Both the position numbers and the translations under genes were made by a program. The notes under the pieces were generated by a model, which worked only from the letters and a program-made list of their open reading frames with translations, was not told the DNA's origin and made no database searches. 64,000 nt of DNA from Aquiflexum balticum DSM 16537 (GTDB lineage Bacteria > Bacteroidota > Bacteroidia > Cytophagales > Cyclobacteriaceae): positions 1,674,001-1,738,000 of the forward strand of contig NZ_LT838813.1 of the NCBI RefSeq assembly GCF_900176595.1, in the 5' to 3' direction. Each line of letters begins with the position of its first letter. Position 1 is the first letter of the stretch. This document shows, piece after piece, positions 23,832-32,474 of this stretch.

Positions 23832-25337
23832 TTATTTTAAAGCATTAAGATTTCCTGCTACTGCGGTCCAAGACCATCCTGCAAAAGCTGCTTTTGTGGC
23901 ACCAATTGTATTTTGATGTAGCGCGACATCGGAAGCATGCACGTGGGTTCCGTTCCTGAATACTGTGGTTAGCAATACACCTGCAGGTGAGGTAACTTCC
24001 AATGAATTGAAGGCTAATGCACCACTTGCAAAATTTGCCAAAGACTTGTCTCCACTTACAGACAAATCACCTCTACCACCATTTACAGCCGGATCTGTGA
24101 AACCGAAGAAATAAATATTTTCAAATGTGCCATTGGCACCATCTCTGAAATCGCCTAATTCCGCGACAGCATTTCCAATCACCGTACCATTCTTAACAGT
24201 ATGCCCGTCAATCATAGAACCTTCAGGTCCATCAATTTCCAAAGCATGGTCAGTTTCTGTACCGCAGATAACTATGAAGTTGTCTAGAGTTCCTGCCCAA
24301 GCCTGATCAGTATCGATGGCATCATCTCCAGCATTCCATACAATAACATTTTTTACATCTACTGTTCCTCCAAACCATTCTACACCATCATCCTGATTGG
24401 CAATGACCTCTACATTCTCAATAACTGTGGCAGAACCCACACCACCTAGGGTCAATCCATTGATTTCATTTCCTTCACCGATATTGGCACCACCATGTCG
24501 GATAGAAATGAATTTAATCACACCGGAATTGTCGTCAGGAATATTTCCACCATACAATCCGTTTGTATCAGATGGTGGTATACCTTCAATCTGTACTTCA
24601 GTGACATCACCTGCAAAAGAACCTGGTGCTCTTCCCAATACAATCAATCCACCCCAAAGTCCATTTATAGTGGGATCAAGATTTGGACTTGCTACCATTC
24701 CTGATTCAATTTCATCAGCAACAGAGGTAAAAATAATAGGTGCACTAGCAGTTCCATTAGCGAAGATTTTTCCACCTCTAGCTACAATTAGCGCTGTAGC
24801 ATTTGGCCCTGAACCAACTTCTCCTTTGATTACAGTGCCAGCTTCAATCGTCAATTCTCCTCCAGATACAATGAAAATCCTTCCACCGAGAACATAGGTT
24901 TTATCAGCTGTCCAAGTAACTTTTCCTGAAATATTACTTGTAACTCTCACTGTCGTCTCAGCAGCTTGAACTGTCAATACATGGGTGACTTTAGCTGAAG
25001 ATCCATCTCTATCAGTGGCAGTGAACTCAAATACAAGGTTTTTACCGGCATCTGCAGGAGTTGCAGTGTAGGAAAATACCTGTTGTACCGAAGGTTCACC
25101 ATTAAGAGTAACATTGGCAATGGATGTTCCATCTTTGGTAATTGAGAATGAAGCCAAGCCGTCTTGAGCTGTTATCGTAGCAGTTACTGGACCAACTGTC
25201 CCTCCCGCTGGAATGGTCTCTGTTGGCGGAATACCTGAAATTGTTACAGGATTATTCGGCTCCGGATCATCAGTACAGCTTGCAAAGACCATGACCATGG
25301 CCGCCAGCACTAGAAGATTGGAATAAATTTTTTGCAT
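23832..25337 (-). CDS. Surface lipoprotein with Ig-like domain and right-handed beta-helix
   Basis: A 501-residue protein with a lipoprotein signal peptide (LLVLAAMVMVFASC; Cys about 20, followed by TDDPEP). Residues about 30-125 form a beta-sandwich or cadherin-like domain (FEFTATDRDGSSAKVTHVLTVQ). The remainder is a series of short beta rungs (GGELTIEAGTVIKGE, GLWGGLIVLG, IKFISIRHGG, IENVEVIANQDDGVEWFGG, VKNVIVWNAGDDAIDTD) typical of parallel beta-helix proteins. The Asp-rich turns could bind calcium. The context suggests it works with the receptor downstream, capturing a substrate at the cell surface. This is inference, and enzymatic activity is not evident. Confidence 0.78.
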   Translation of the reverse strand: MQKIYSNLLVLAAMVMVFASCTDDPEPNNPVTISGIPPTETIPAGGTVGPVTATITAQDGLASFSITKDGTSIANVTLNGEPSVQQVFSYTATPADAGKNLVFEFTATDRDGSSAKVTHVLTVQAAETTVRVTSNISGKVTWTADKTYVLGGRIFIVSGGELTIEAGTVIKGEVGSGPNATALIVARGGKIFANGTASAPIIFTSVADEIESGMVASPNLDPTINGLWGGLIVLGRAPGSFAGDVTEVQIEGIPPSDTNGLYGGNIPDDNSGVIKFISIRHGGANIGEGNEINGLTLGGVGSATVIENVEVIANQDDGVEWFGGTVDVKNVIVWNAGDDAIDTDQAWAGTLDNFIVICGTETDHALEIDGPEGSMIDGHTVKNGTVIGNAVAELGDFRDGANGTFENIYFFGFTDPAVNGGRGDLSVSGDKSLANFASGALAFNSLEVTSPAGVLLTTVFRNGTHVHASDVALHQNTIGATKAAFAGWSWTAVAGNLNALK

Positions 25338-25480
25338 GATTAATAAAGTTTAGTAATTGTTTTTTGATTTACTGATGCAAATCTGGCCCAAAAAAAAATA
25401 GGAGTGATGTTTTAGAAATTATGCTTTTTTTAAAAAGTCAACACAAAATTTAATATTCCAATAACCTTCAAAACAAAAAA

Positions 25481-25504
25481 AAATCCTTAATTTCTTAAGG
25501 ATTT
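25481..25504 (-). terminator. Terminator after moxR
   Basis: The arms AAATCCTTAA and TTAAGGATTT enclose TTTC and run into a T-tract on the minus strand, 20 bases after the moxR stop. Confidence 0.8.
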
Positions 25505-25524
25505 GATTTAAATACCAATAGATG

Positions 25525-26496
25525 CTATTTCAATGTTACGGATTTGTTAATTGGTATTTTTTCCAAAAATATCTTTACCAAATCCCTTGTACTGATATTG
25601 TCAGCTTCCGCTTCATAATTAAGAATCAAGCGGTGATTAAGTACATCTTCAGCCACTGCTTTGATATCTTCGGGCAAAACATAATCCCTACCATCCATAT
25701 AGGCCACAGCCCTTGAAGCCAAATGAAGATTGATACTTGCTCTGGGAGAAACCCCAAACTGAATGTATTTGGCTTCTTCCTTCATCCCGTATTTTTCAGG
25801 AGACCTGGTCGCAAATACCAATTCAATGATGTAGTTTTCCAAAGGTTCGGCTATTTTGACTTCATTGATCTGATGGCGGATTGCAAAAATATCCTCTTTG
25901 GAAAGTACGGCATTGACCTCGGAGCTGAAGGACATATTGGCCATGCGGCGCATAACCTCCATTTCGTCTGATTTGGAAGGGTAATCTATATGTACCTTCA
26001 TCATAAATCTATCTACCTGTGCTTCCGGCAAGGGATAGGTTCCTTCTTGGTCTACAGGGTTCTGGGTAGCCAATACCAAAAAAGGTCTGTCTAACTGAAA
26101 AGTCGTTTCTCCAATAGTAACCTGCTTTTCCTGCATGGCCTCTAAGAGTGCAGATTGTACTTTGGCAGGAGACCTATTGACCTCATCCGCCAATATGATG
26201 TTGGCGAAAATGGGCCCTTTTTTGACCTCAAAGCTTGCCTCCTGCTGATTGTAAATCATCGTACCCACGAGATCTGATGGTAGTAAATCGGGGGTAAACT
26301 GAATTCTTTTGAAATCAAGATGTAAAACTCTGGCCAGGGTGTTTACCGTCAATGTCTTCGCCAACCCTGGTACACCTTCCAATAGAATATGGCCATTGGT
26401 AAATAACCCAATCAACAACCTATTGACCATACGGTCTTGGCCTACTACTACTTTTTTAACTTCTTCGATGACCTGTTGGATCTTGTCCTGATGCAT
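25525..26496 (-). CDS. MoxR-type AAA+ ATPase
   Basis: A 323-residue cytoplasmic AAA+ chaperone-like ATPase. Walker A is GVPGLAKT, Walker B is ILADEVNRSP, and sensor 1 is FLVLATQNPVDQEGTYPLPEAQVDRF. The C-terminal lid has VSPRASINLHLASRA. MoxR proteins usually sit with DUF58 and von Willebrand factor A genes and help assemble or activate protein complexes. Here no such partner is adjacent: the downstream neighbour is a lipoprotein gene behind a terminator, and 359 bases upstream contain only repeats. The target is unknown. Confidence 0.92.
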   Translation of the reverse strand: MHQDKIQQVIEEVKKVVVGQDRMVNRLLIGLFTNGHILLEGVPGLAKTLTVNTLARVLHLDFKRIQFTPDLLPSDLVGTMIYNQQEASFEVKKGPIFANIILADEVNRSPAKVQSALLEAMQEKQVTIGETTFQLDRPFLVLATQNPVDQEGTYPLPEAQVDRFMMKVHIDYPSKSDEMEVMRRMANMSFSSEVNAVLSKEDIFAIRHQINEVKIAEPLENYIIELVFATRSPEKYGMKEEAKYIQFGVSPRASINLHLASRAVAYMDGRDYVLPEDIKAVAEDVLNHRLILNYEAEADNISTRDLVKIFLEKIPINKSVTLK

Positions 26497-26517
26497 GGAA
26501 TATTTTTAATTTATTAT

Positions 26518-26706
26518 TTGAAATATTGAAATAAGGTTGATATACAGTTGAAATATGAGCTTGTCCGCCGTGGCGGATAGAAATAGCGTTGAGATAAATT
26601 GAAATAAAACTCTTTAATCAATCGTATTTTTCAAATTCAGAGTGATTCCAATGCCTTACGTCTTGTGTTTCACATCTCACTTCTTATATCTCACGTCTTA
26701 AGTCTC
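26518..26706. repeat. Decayed short tandem repeats and a small palindrome upstream of moxR
   Basis: TTGAAATA occurs at least four times between 26518 and 26606, with degenerate copies between them. The palindrome TCCGCC-GT-GGCGGA lies at 26564-26577. A second tandem series with unit like TCTCACnTCTTA spans about 26655-26706. No reading frame is convincing in 26497-26855, and no strong promoter box was found. Confidence 0.5.
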
Positions 26707-26855
26707 TTTAAAGAGGGCTAAATTATAACAAAATACCCTTTATCCCAATTTCTGTTTTTTCTTAATTGATGGATGGTAGGAATTGACAGAAATTTACCTT
26801 GCTGCATATCTGAAATACCTTGAGAAAATTGTGTTGTTCAAGATTAGCCCCCCTA

Positions 26856-27452
26856 TCACTTTTTGAGTTTTATATTCAATAACCTGTACAGTTCCTCTTT
26901 TTCATATTCCCTTATTTCTCCTACATCCATGCCTTCAATTTCCAAAGATTCCACAGACCACCTGACCAATCTCAATGTGGGTAATCCTACTGCTGCGGTC
27001 ATTTTCCGAACCTGACGGTTTTTACCTTCTATCAGTTTGAGTTCGATCCAAGAATCCGGAACGGACTTTCTATATCGAATGGGTGGATTTCTTTCAGGTA
27101 ATATTGGAGGTTGCTGTAAATGCTTTGCAAAAGCCTTTTTGGTCCGATAAATCTTACCATCAATAGTAATATCAACTCCGGATTCCAATAATTGAATGGC
27201 TTTAGCATCAGGAATCCCTTCGACCTGGGCCAAGTATGTCCTGATATGCCGAAACTTGGGGTCTAGCAGGTGATGGTTGAGCACTTTGTCATCAGTCAAT
27301 AAAAGTAAACCTTCTGAATCCTTATCCAATCTTCCTACTGGATATACTTCTTTGGGGAAGTCTGCAATGTCCTTCAAGGTATCCTTGTCCCCGGAAAACT
27401 GACTGAGAATTCCAAAAGGCTTGTAAATAACAAAATACCTGTAATTGGTCAT
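26856..27452 (-). CDS. rluE: 23S rRNA pseudouridine synthase, RluE/RsuA family
   Basis: A 198-residue enzyme converting a specific uridine in large-subunit rRNA to pseudouridine. The catalytic Asp lies in VGRLDKDSEGLLLLT. The other family motifs are FVIYKPFGILSQF at the start, and IELKLIEGKNRQVRKM with VGLPTLRLVR near the end. There is no S4 domain, as in RluE. The assignment to RluE rather than another short family member is by length and absence of S4. It is preceded by an inverted-repeat element and a tiny gene on the same strand. Confidence 0.88.
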   Translation of the reverse strand: MTNYRYFVIYKPFGILSQFSGDKDTLKDIADFPKEVYPVGRLDKDSEGLLLLTDDKVLNHHLLDPKFRHIRTYLAQVEGIPDAKAIQLLESGVDITIDGKIYRTKKAFAKHLQQPPILPERNPPIRYRKSVPDSWIELKLIEGKNRQVRKMTAAVGLPTLRLVRWSVESLEIEGMDVGEIREYEKEELYRLLNIKLKK

Positions 27453-27471
27453 TTAAGGGAAATATTTGTTT

Positions 27472-27551
27472 GAACCACAAAAGAAACTAAAGGTCACAAA
27501 AGATTCACTTCCGATTTATTATTATGTTCACTTATGAAGCTTTTGTGGTTC
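27472..27551. repeat. Intergenic inverted repeat with GAACCACAAAAG ends
   Basis: GAACCACAAAAG (27472-27483) and CTTTTGTGGTTC (27540-27551) are perfect reverse complements around 56 bases. CACAAAAG is repeated inside, after the left arm. It lies between the 58-residue protein gene and rluE. It looks like a small dispersed element. Confidence 0.6.
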
Positions 27552-27560
27552 TAAATTTTT

Positions 27561-27737
27561 TTAACTACCACAACCTATGCAGTCAAAATGGCTGTCAATA
27601 GGTTTGACGCCTTTCAGTTGCATTTCTAAATTATGGATTTGGTCCCTTGTTTCCATATCCTGAAACATGTCTCCTGTGAGATTGGATTTTAGATTTTCGA
27701 TTTCCTGCTCTATGGCAATTTTTTGTTCTGTACTCAT
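27561..27737 (-). CDS. 58-residue protein with coiled-coil and C-terminal CIGCGS
   Basis: A short gene with ATG at 27737 and TAA at 27561. The product begins MSTEQKIAIEQEIENLKSNL, is predicted to be helical for most of its length with heptad-like Leu/Ile spacing, and ends in HFDCIGCGS. The terminal CxxC pair in a fixed-looking tail suggests metal binding or a redox role. The frame is intact, has normal codon usage for the window and ends cleanly. I recall no named family with certainty. It lies in a 520-base gap that would otherwise look empty. Confidence 0.65.
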   Translation of the reverse strand: MSTEQKIAIEQEIENLKSNLTGDMFQDMETRDQIHNLEMQLKGVKPIDSHFDCIGCGS

Positions 27738-27947
27738 GACAAATGGATTAAGTTGTTAGCGATGGACAATATAAAAAAGTTCTGGAAAAAAATAGATCTC
27801 CTGATTCACAGATTGCAATTAATGTTAAATATTACCAGAATCAATATCTGTAATTTCAACCTTACTTTTAAAATCTAAAATCTTACTTTCCAAATGGTGG
27901 AACAATCTGTCCATATATTTTGTCAGTTAATTGAATCTTTAATCACC

Positions 27948-27955
27948 TATTTTTG
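27948..27955 (+). promoter_or_regulatory. Possible -7 element for the amidohydrolase gene
   Basis: TATTTTTG matches TAnnTTTG, 17 bases before the ATG at 27973. No TTTG stands at the -33 position, so support is weak. A Shine-Dalgarno-like AAAAGGA follows. Confidence 0.35.
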
Positions 27956-27972
27956 ACAAAAAGGAAAAAATC

Positions 27973-29106
27973 ATGGAAAAGGATACTCTTAAATCCCTTA
28001 TTGAATTCAGAAAAACCTTACATCAATTCCCGGAGATTTCCGGGGATGAAAAAGAAACTGCAAAAAGGGTTCTGAATTTTTTCGGTGATCTCAATCCGAC
28101 CAAAGTAATCCAAAAATTGGGCGGGCATGGCCTGGCTTTTGTTTTTGAAGGAAAAGAGGATGGCCCGGTTTCTCTCTACCGTTGTGAATTGGACGGTTTG
28201 CCTATCAAAGAAGAAAACAACATCAAACATATCAGTAAAGTACCAGGCAAATCCCATGTATGTGGACATGATGGCCATATGGCGATTATCAGCGGTTTGG
28301 GCATTCATCTTTCCAAAAATCCTCCATTAAAGGGGAAAGTCGTATTGTTGTTTCAACCGGCGGAAGAAACAGGTGCAGGAGCTGAAGCAGTCATCAAAGA
28401 TCCAAAGTTCAAAGCCATCAAACCGGATTTTGCTTTTGCCCTTCATAACCTTCCCACTTTTGAAAGCAAGCAGATTATTTTAAAAAAAGGAGCATTTGCA
28501 GCAGCATCTGTCGGGATGACCATTCATTTGAAAGGTAGAAATTCGCATTCAGCACATCCCGAAGCTGGCAATAGTCCGGCGGAAGCCATGGCCAAAACCA
28601 TAGTGGCTTTGGAAAGACTTCCTGATGCCATGAAAAAATTTAGTTTGGTGACCGTCATTCATGCCCAATTGGGTGAAATAGCTTTCGGCACTACACCTGG
28701 AGAGGCTAGTGTAAGGGCCACGCTCAGGGCTCATGAAAATGAAACGAGGGATTTGTTGGTTTCCTATGCTGAAAAGTTGGTAATAAAGATTGCCAAAGAA
28801 TATGGGCTTGAAGTTTCTTTTGAATACGTTGAGAGTTTTGCAGCCACGCACAATGACGAAGATGCCTGGAATCTTGGAAATGAAGCTGCAAAAAAACTAA
28901 AGCTCAGAACCAAACACATCCGCATACCTTTCAGATGGTCAGAGGATTTCGGACTTTTTTCAAGCCATACAAAAACCTTGCTTTTCGGATTGGGATCAGG
29001 AAAAAAACAACCTCAATTGCATGAACCTAACTTCGACTTCCCTGATGAACTCATTCCTGTTGGGGTGGATATGTTCAAAGAAATCACTAAGGAACTCCAC
29101 GGATAA
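27973..29106 (+). CDS. M20-family amidohydrolase (N-acyl amino acid hydrolase type)
   Basis: A 377-residue cytoplasmic metallohydrolase of peptidase family M20D, which cleaves N-acyl or indole-3-acetyl amino acids and related amides. Metal-binding motifs are SHVCGHDGHM (Cys/His ligands) and FQPAEETGAGAEAV. The dimerisation-domain segment GRNSHSAHPEAGNSPAEA is present, as is the C-terminal SEDFG. The start has AAAAGGA six bases upstream. It is a single gene, convergent with the desaturase gene 7 bases away. The substrate is not identifiable. Confidence 0.9.
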   Translation: MEKDTLKSLIEFRKTLHQFPEISGDEKETAKRVLNFFGDLNPTKVIQKLGGHGLAFVFEGKEDGPVSLYRCELDGLPIKEENNIKHISKVPGKSHVCGHDGHMAIISGLGIHLSKNPPLKGKVVLLFQPAEETGAGAEAVIKDPKFKAIKPDFAFALHNLPTFESKQIILKKGAFAAASVGMTIHLKGRNSHSAHPEAGNSPAEAMAKTIVALERLPDAMKKFSLVTVIHAQLGEIAFGTTPGEASVRATLRAHENETRDLLVSYAEKLVIKIAKEYGLEVSFEYVESFAATHNDEDAWNLGNEAAKKLKLRTKHIRIPFRWSEDFGLFSSHTKTLLFGLGSGKKQPQLHEPNFDFPDELIPVGVDMFKEITKELHG

Positions 29107-29113
29107 AGCAGGA

Positions 29114-30241
29114 CTAGGCTACCAATTCTCTTTCTCTCGATGTAAGTATGGGTTCAGCTATTTCCTCATTCCGACCTGCATTCTTTAAGAATAGATAATG
29201 AGATTTCAATGCACTCATAAAGGTGTCATTCTCATTATAAGGCAGATCAAATTCATGCGCAGTCTTTTTGACAATGTCTGAAATGGCGGGATAATGAATA
29301 TGACAGACTTTTGGAAACAGATGATGCTCCACCTGGAAGTTCAATCCTCCACACAGGAAAGCAGCAATTTTACTTTTCCTGGCAAAATTGGCAGTTGTCC
29401 GCATTTGATGTTCTGCCCATGATTCTTCAATATTCTCATTTTCTTTCGGATGGGGCATGTCTGTATCTTCAACCAAATGAGCCAATTGAAATACAAGACC
29501 CAGTACCAAACCTTCTGCAAAATTCATCACCAGGAAACCAATCATAAATTGCCACCAAGTGATGTCCATCACTAGCATCGGTATGACTATATAGATTCCA
29601 TAATACATCAACTTGTAAAAGAATAGGTTGAAATACTCTATTTTGGGATGGTTATTGACATGGGAGCCGATTTTTTTCTGAAAAAACTTGACGTAATCTT
29701 TTCTGAAAAACCATGAAAGAGAAGCCAAAGAATAAAGTGCGAATGAATAAATATGTTGATACCTGTGGAAAGGTTTCAAAGGCTCCTCAGGTGAAACCCT
29801 GACCATTCCCGGGGCAACATCCAAATCTCCATCGTGGCCGATTATATTGGTATAAGTATGATGCACCTTGTTATGTGTAATATTCCAAACATATACATTT
29901 GCTCCAATAAAATGGAAAATAAATCCAAGAGCCTTGTTTACCCAAGCATGTTTGGAATAAGAACCATGTAATGCATCATGGCAAACATTGAAACCTATAA
30001 ATGCCATATTCATCCCCAACATAATTGCCAGGAAGAAATTGACATAAGTGGGGAAAAACTCCAATAAAATCACAAAATATAAACCTATCCAGGAACCAAG
30101 ATATAGAACTGTTTTCCAAACCATTGCTGCATTCGCATTTTTGGAAATATTATTTTCATTGAAATATGTGTTAACTCTGTTTTTTATGGTTACAAAAAAC
30201 TGCGAATTCCCCTTGTCATTAAATCTGAGGGATTGGTTCAT
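29114..30241 (-). CDS. Membrane fatty acid desaturase (front-end/linoleoyl-CoA desaturase type)
   Basis: A 375-residue integral membrane di-iron desaturase. Its three histidine boxes are HDALHGSYSKH, HNKVHH and QVEHHLFP. The Gln in the third box (QxxHH) is characteristic of front-end delta-5/6-type enzymes. Four transmembrane segments are apparent. It has no cytochrome b5 domain, so an external electron donor is required. It would change membrane lipid unsaturation. It stands alone, with 150 bases to the MaoC gene on the same strand. Confidence 0.9.
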   Translation of the reverse strand: MNQSLRFNDKGNSQFFVTIKNRVNTYFNENNISKNANAAMVWKTVLYLGSWIGLYFVILLEFFPTYVNFFLAIMLGMNMAFIGFNVCHDALHGSYSKHAWVNKALGFIFHFIGANVYVWNITHNKVHHTYTNIIGHDGDLDVAPGMVRVSPEEPLKPFHRYQHIYSFALYSLASLSWFFRKDYVKFFQKKIGSHVNNHPKIEYFNLFFYKLMYYGIYIVIPMLVMDITWWQFMIGFLVMNFAEGLVLGLVFQLAHLVEDTDMPHPKENENIEESWAEHQMRTTANFARKSKIAAFLCGGLNFQVEHHLFPKVCHIHYPAISDIVKKTAHEFDLPYNENDTFMSALKSHYLFLKNAGRNEEIAEPILTSRERELVA

Positions 30242-30391
30242 AGGTATTATTTTTGAAATGGTAAGAAATTTATTATCGTGATCAGCTTAAAAAAATCTAC
30301 TTGGGGTGATTATTTTCAGTGTTTTCAGTCATGCTATAAAAGTGGTGAAATTAGTTTTCAATTCATAATTAATATGTAAATCTTGTAATAA

Positions 30392-30859
30392 TCAAGCTTC
30401 AAAATGATAGAGAAAGACCAAAACTCCTGTAAAAGCCGGTTTTTTTTGGTCCTTGATTTCCAATTTGACATTTACCTCCGCTTTAACGGTTCCTCTAAGA
30501 TTGACAACGTTTTTCAGATTGGCACTAAGCCTTACTTCATTATCAACCAAAACCGCTTGTGCAAAACGAAGGTTTTCAATGCCATAGTTGACCATCATTT
30601 TGAGGTTTTTGACATGGATGATCTGATCCCAAAGATAGGGGACCAAAGAAAGTGTCAGATAACCATGGGCAATGGTATCTCCAAAGGCCCCCTCATTTTT
30701 TGCCCTTTCGGGATCGGTATGGATCCATTGATGGTCAATGGTAGCATCAGCAAATTTATTGATCTGATCTTGGGTGATTGGATGATATTCGGAAACGCCC
30801 AATTCTTTACCTATATATTGTTCAAAATCCTCGAAGCTTTCAATAGTGATATGACTCAT
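30392..30859 (-). CDS. MaoC-like hot-dog enoyl-CoA hydratase
   Basis: A 155-residue hot-dog fold protein of the (R)-specific enoyl-CoA hydratase family. The catalytic Asp/His motif is FADATIDHQWIHTD, followed by AHGYLTLSLVP. It would hydrate trans-2-enoyl-CoA or -ACP, feeding beta-oxidation or hydroxyacid synthesis. It diverges from the methyltransferase gene with 78 bases between. There is no polyhydroxyalkanoate synthase in the window, so its pathway is open. Confidence 0.88.
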   Translation of the reverse strand: MSHITIESFEDFEQYIGKELGVSEYHPITQDQINKFADATIDHQWIHTDPERAKNEGAFGDTIAHGYLTLSLVPYLWDQIIHVKNLKMMVNYGIENLRFAQAVLVDNEVRLSANLKNVVNLRGTVKAEVNVKLEIKDQKKPAFTGVLVFLYHFEA

Positions 30860-30937
30860 GATATTTGGTGGTTTTTAAAAATTAAAGGTAAAGAAATCTG
30901 ATAAAATCACCTTATTTTGTTTTTTAAATAAACACAT

Positions 30938-31753
30938 ATGGACAATAGTTCACCTAAATATATTCATGGTTATCTTGAACAAGAGCAGGAAAGACTACGG
31001 GAACAGGCTTTGGTGATAGAAAGGCCCATCTACGACTATATTGATTTTTCAGAAGTCAATGAATTACTGGAAATAGGGAGTGGGGTAGGTGCTCAGACCG
31101 AAATCCTTCTGAGGAGATTTCCACATCTCCATATCACAGGTGTTGAATACGAATCCCGGCAAGTAAAAAAAGCCCTGGAAAACATGTCCAAGTTAGGATA
31201 TGATGAAAGAAAAGTGACATTTGTGCAGCAAGATGCCAAAAAACTTCATTTGGAGAAGCAGTATGATGCGGCATTTATCTGTTGGGTTTTAGAACATATT
31301 TCTGATCCTGTCAAAGTTTTGGTGAGTATGAAGCCATTTTTAAAACCTAATGCCAAAGTGTCCATTACAGAAGTATTCAACAGTACCTTCTATACTTATC
31401 CTGTGAAAAATGAAGTAATGGACTATTGGAAAATATACAACGAATATCAGGTTCAGATAGGCGGTGATCCACAGGTTGGGGTTAGATTGGGAGATCTCTT
31501 GGAAGAAGCAGGCTATCACCATATTGACTTAAGATCCGGTGGCTTTCATTTGGACAGCAGGCAACCGGAAGAAAAGAGCGTGGTTTTTAATTACTGGAAA
31601 AACCTGATGAGCAGCGGAGCGCCTTCCTTATTGGAAGAAGGACTGATTACCGAAAAACAAATTAAAGAAATGCAACAGGCTATGGACGACTTAAGGGAAA
31701 TGCCACACGCTGTTTTTTATTATAGATTTATACAGGCCACAGCCTTTGCTTAA
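30938..31753 (+). CDS. SAM-dependent methyltransferase, class I
   Basis: A 271-residue protein with a Rossmann-type SAM fold. Motif I is LLEIGSGVGAQTEILLRRFP, an acidic loop follows (ITGVEYE), then FVQQDAKKLH (motif II region) and FICWVLEHI (motif IV). The N-terminus has the odd opening SSPKYIHGYLEQEQERLREQ, which resembles methyltransferases acting on small molecules, but no substrate is recognisable. It precedes mtgA by 6 bases and is likely cotranscribed with it. Confidence 0.85.
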   Translation: MDNSSPKYIHGYLEQEQERLREQALVIERPIYDYIDFSEVNELLEIGSGVGAQTEILLRRFPHLHITGVEYESRQVKKALENMSKLGYDERKVTFVQQDAKKLHLEKQYDAAFICWVLEHISDPVKVLVSMKPFLKPNAKVSITEVFNSTFYTYPVKNEVMDYWKIYNEYQVQIGGDPQVGVRLGDLLEEAGYHHIDLRSGGFHLDSRQPEEKSVVFNYWKNLMSSGAPSLLEEGLITEKQIKEMQQAMDDLREMPHAVFYYRFIQATAFA

Positions 31754-31759
31754 GATACT

Positions 31760-32455
31760 ATGAAAGTGTTTAGATTTCTATTTAGGCTTGTTTTCAAAAT
31801 CATACTTTGGTTCTTCATTTTGAGCATTGGCTTTACAGTCCTTTATAGGTTTTTGCCTGTACCTATTACGCCTTTGATGGTAATCAGGCTTTGGGAACAG
31901 GCTTTTGACGAAAAAAAAGAAATGCGCCTATACAAGGATTGGGTTTCGATTTCCAAAATTTCAAAAAATGTCCCTCAGGCAGTAATCGCTGCCGAGGATC
32001 AAAAGTTTTTGGATCACAATGGTTTTGACTTGGCAGCAATGAAGACCGCATGGGAAAACAACCAAAAAGGAAAAAGAGTCAAGGGAGGGAGCACCATTTC
32101 ACAGCAAACTGCTAAAAACGTATTTCTGAGTCCCGCGAGGAATTTGATCAGAAAGGGATTAGAGGCATATTTTACTTTTTTAATGGAGCTGATTTGGAGT
32201 AAAGAGCGGATTATGGAGGTCTATCTCAATGTCATAGAAATGGGGGAGGGCATTTACGGGATTGAAGCTGCTGCCCAAACTTATTTCAATAAGCCCGCTG
32301 CAAAGCTTTCTAAACGAGAGGCAGCCCTGATAGCTGCAGTCCTGCCCAATCCAAGAAGATGGTCCCCCGCCAGACCGACCGCTTACATTTCAGGTCGGCA
32401 GGCATGGATATTGAGACAAATGAATAATTTGGAACAGGTGGAAATAGGGATTTGA
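31760..32455 (+). CDS. mtgA: Monofunctional peptidoglycan glycosyltransferase MtgA
   Basis: A 231-residue GT51 enzyme that polymerises lipid II into glycan strands at the outer face of the inner membrane. An N-terminal membrane anchor (LFRLVFKIILWFFILSIGF) is followed by the catalytic Glu motif AVIAAEDQKFLDHNGFD. The other GT51 motifs are GGSTISQQTAKN, RKGLEAYFTFLMEL and KERIMEVYLNVIEMGEGIYG. No penicillin-binding domain follows, as expected for MtgA. It converges on the GH3-type gene 19 bases away. Confidence 0.95.
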   Translation: MKVFRFLFRLVFKIILWFFILSIGFTVLYRFLPVPITPLMVIRLWEQAFDEKKEMRLYKDWVSISKISKNVPQAVIAAEDQKFLDHNGFDLAAMKTAWENNQKGKRVKGGSTISQQTAKNVFLSPARNLIRKGLEAYFTFLMELIWSKERIMEVYLNVIEMGEGIYGIEAAAQTYFNKPAAKLSKREAALIAAVLPNPRRWSPARPTAYISGRQAWILRQMNNLEQVEIGI

Positions 32456-32474
32456 TATCAATTTTATTTTTCCA

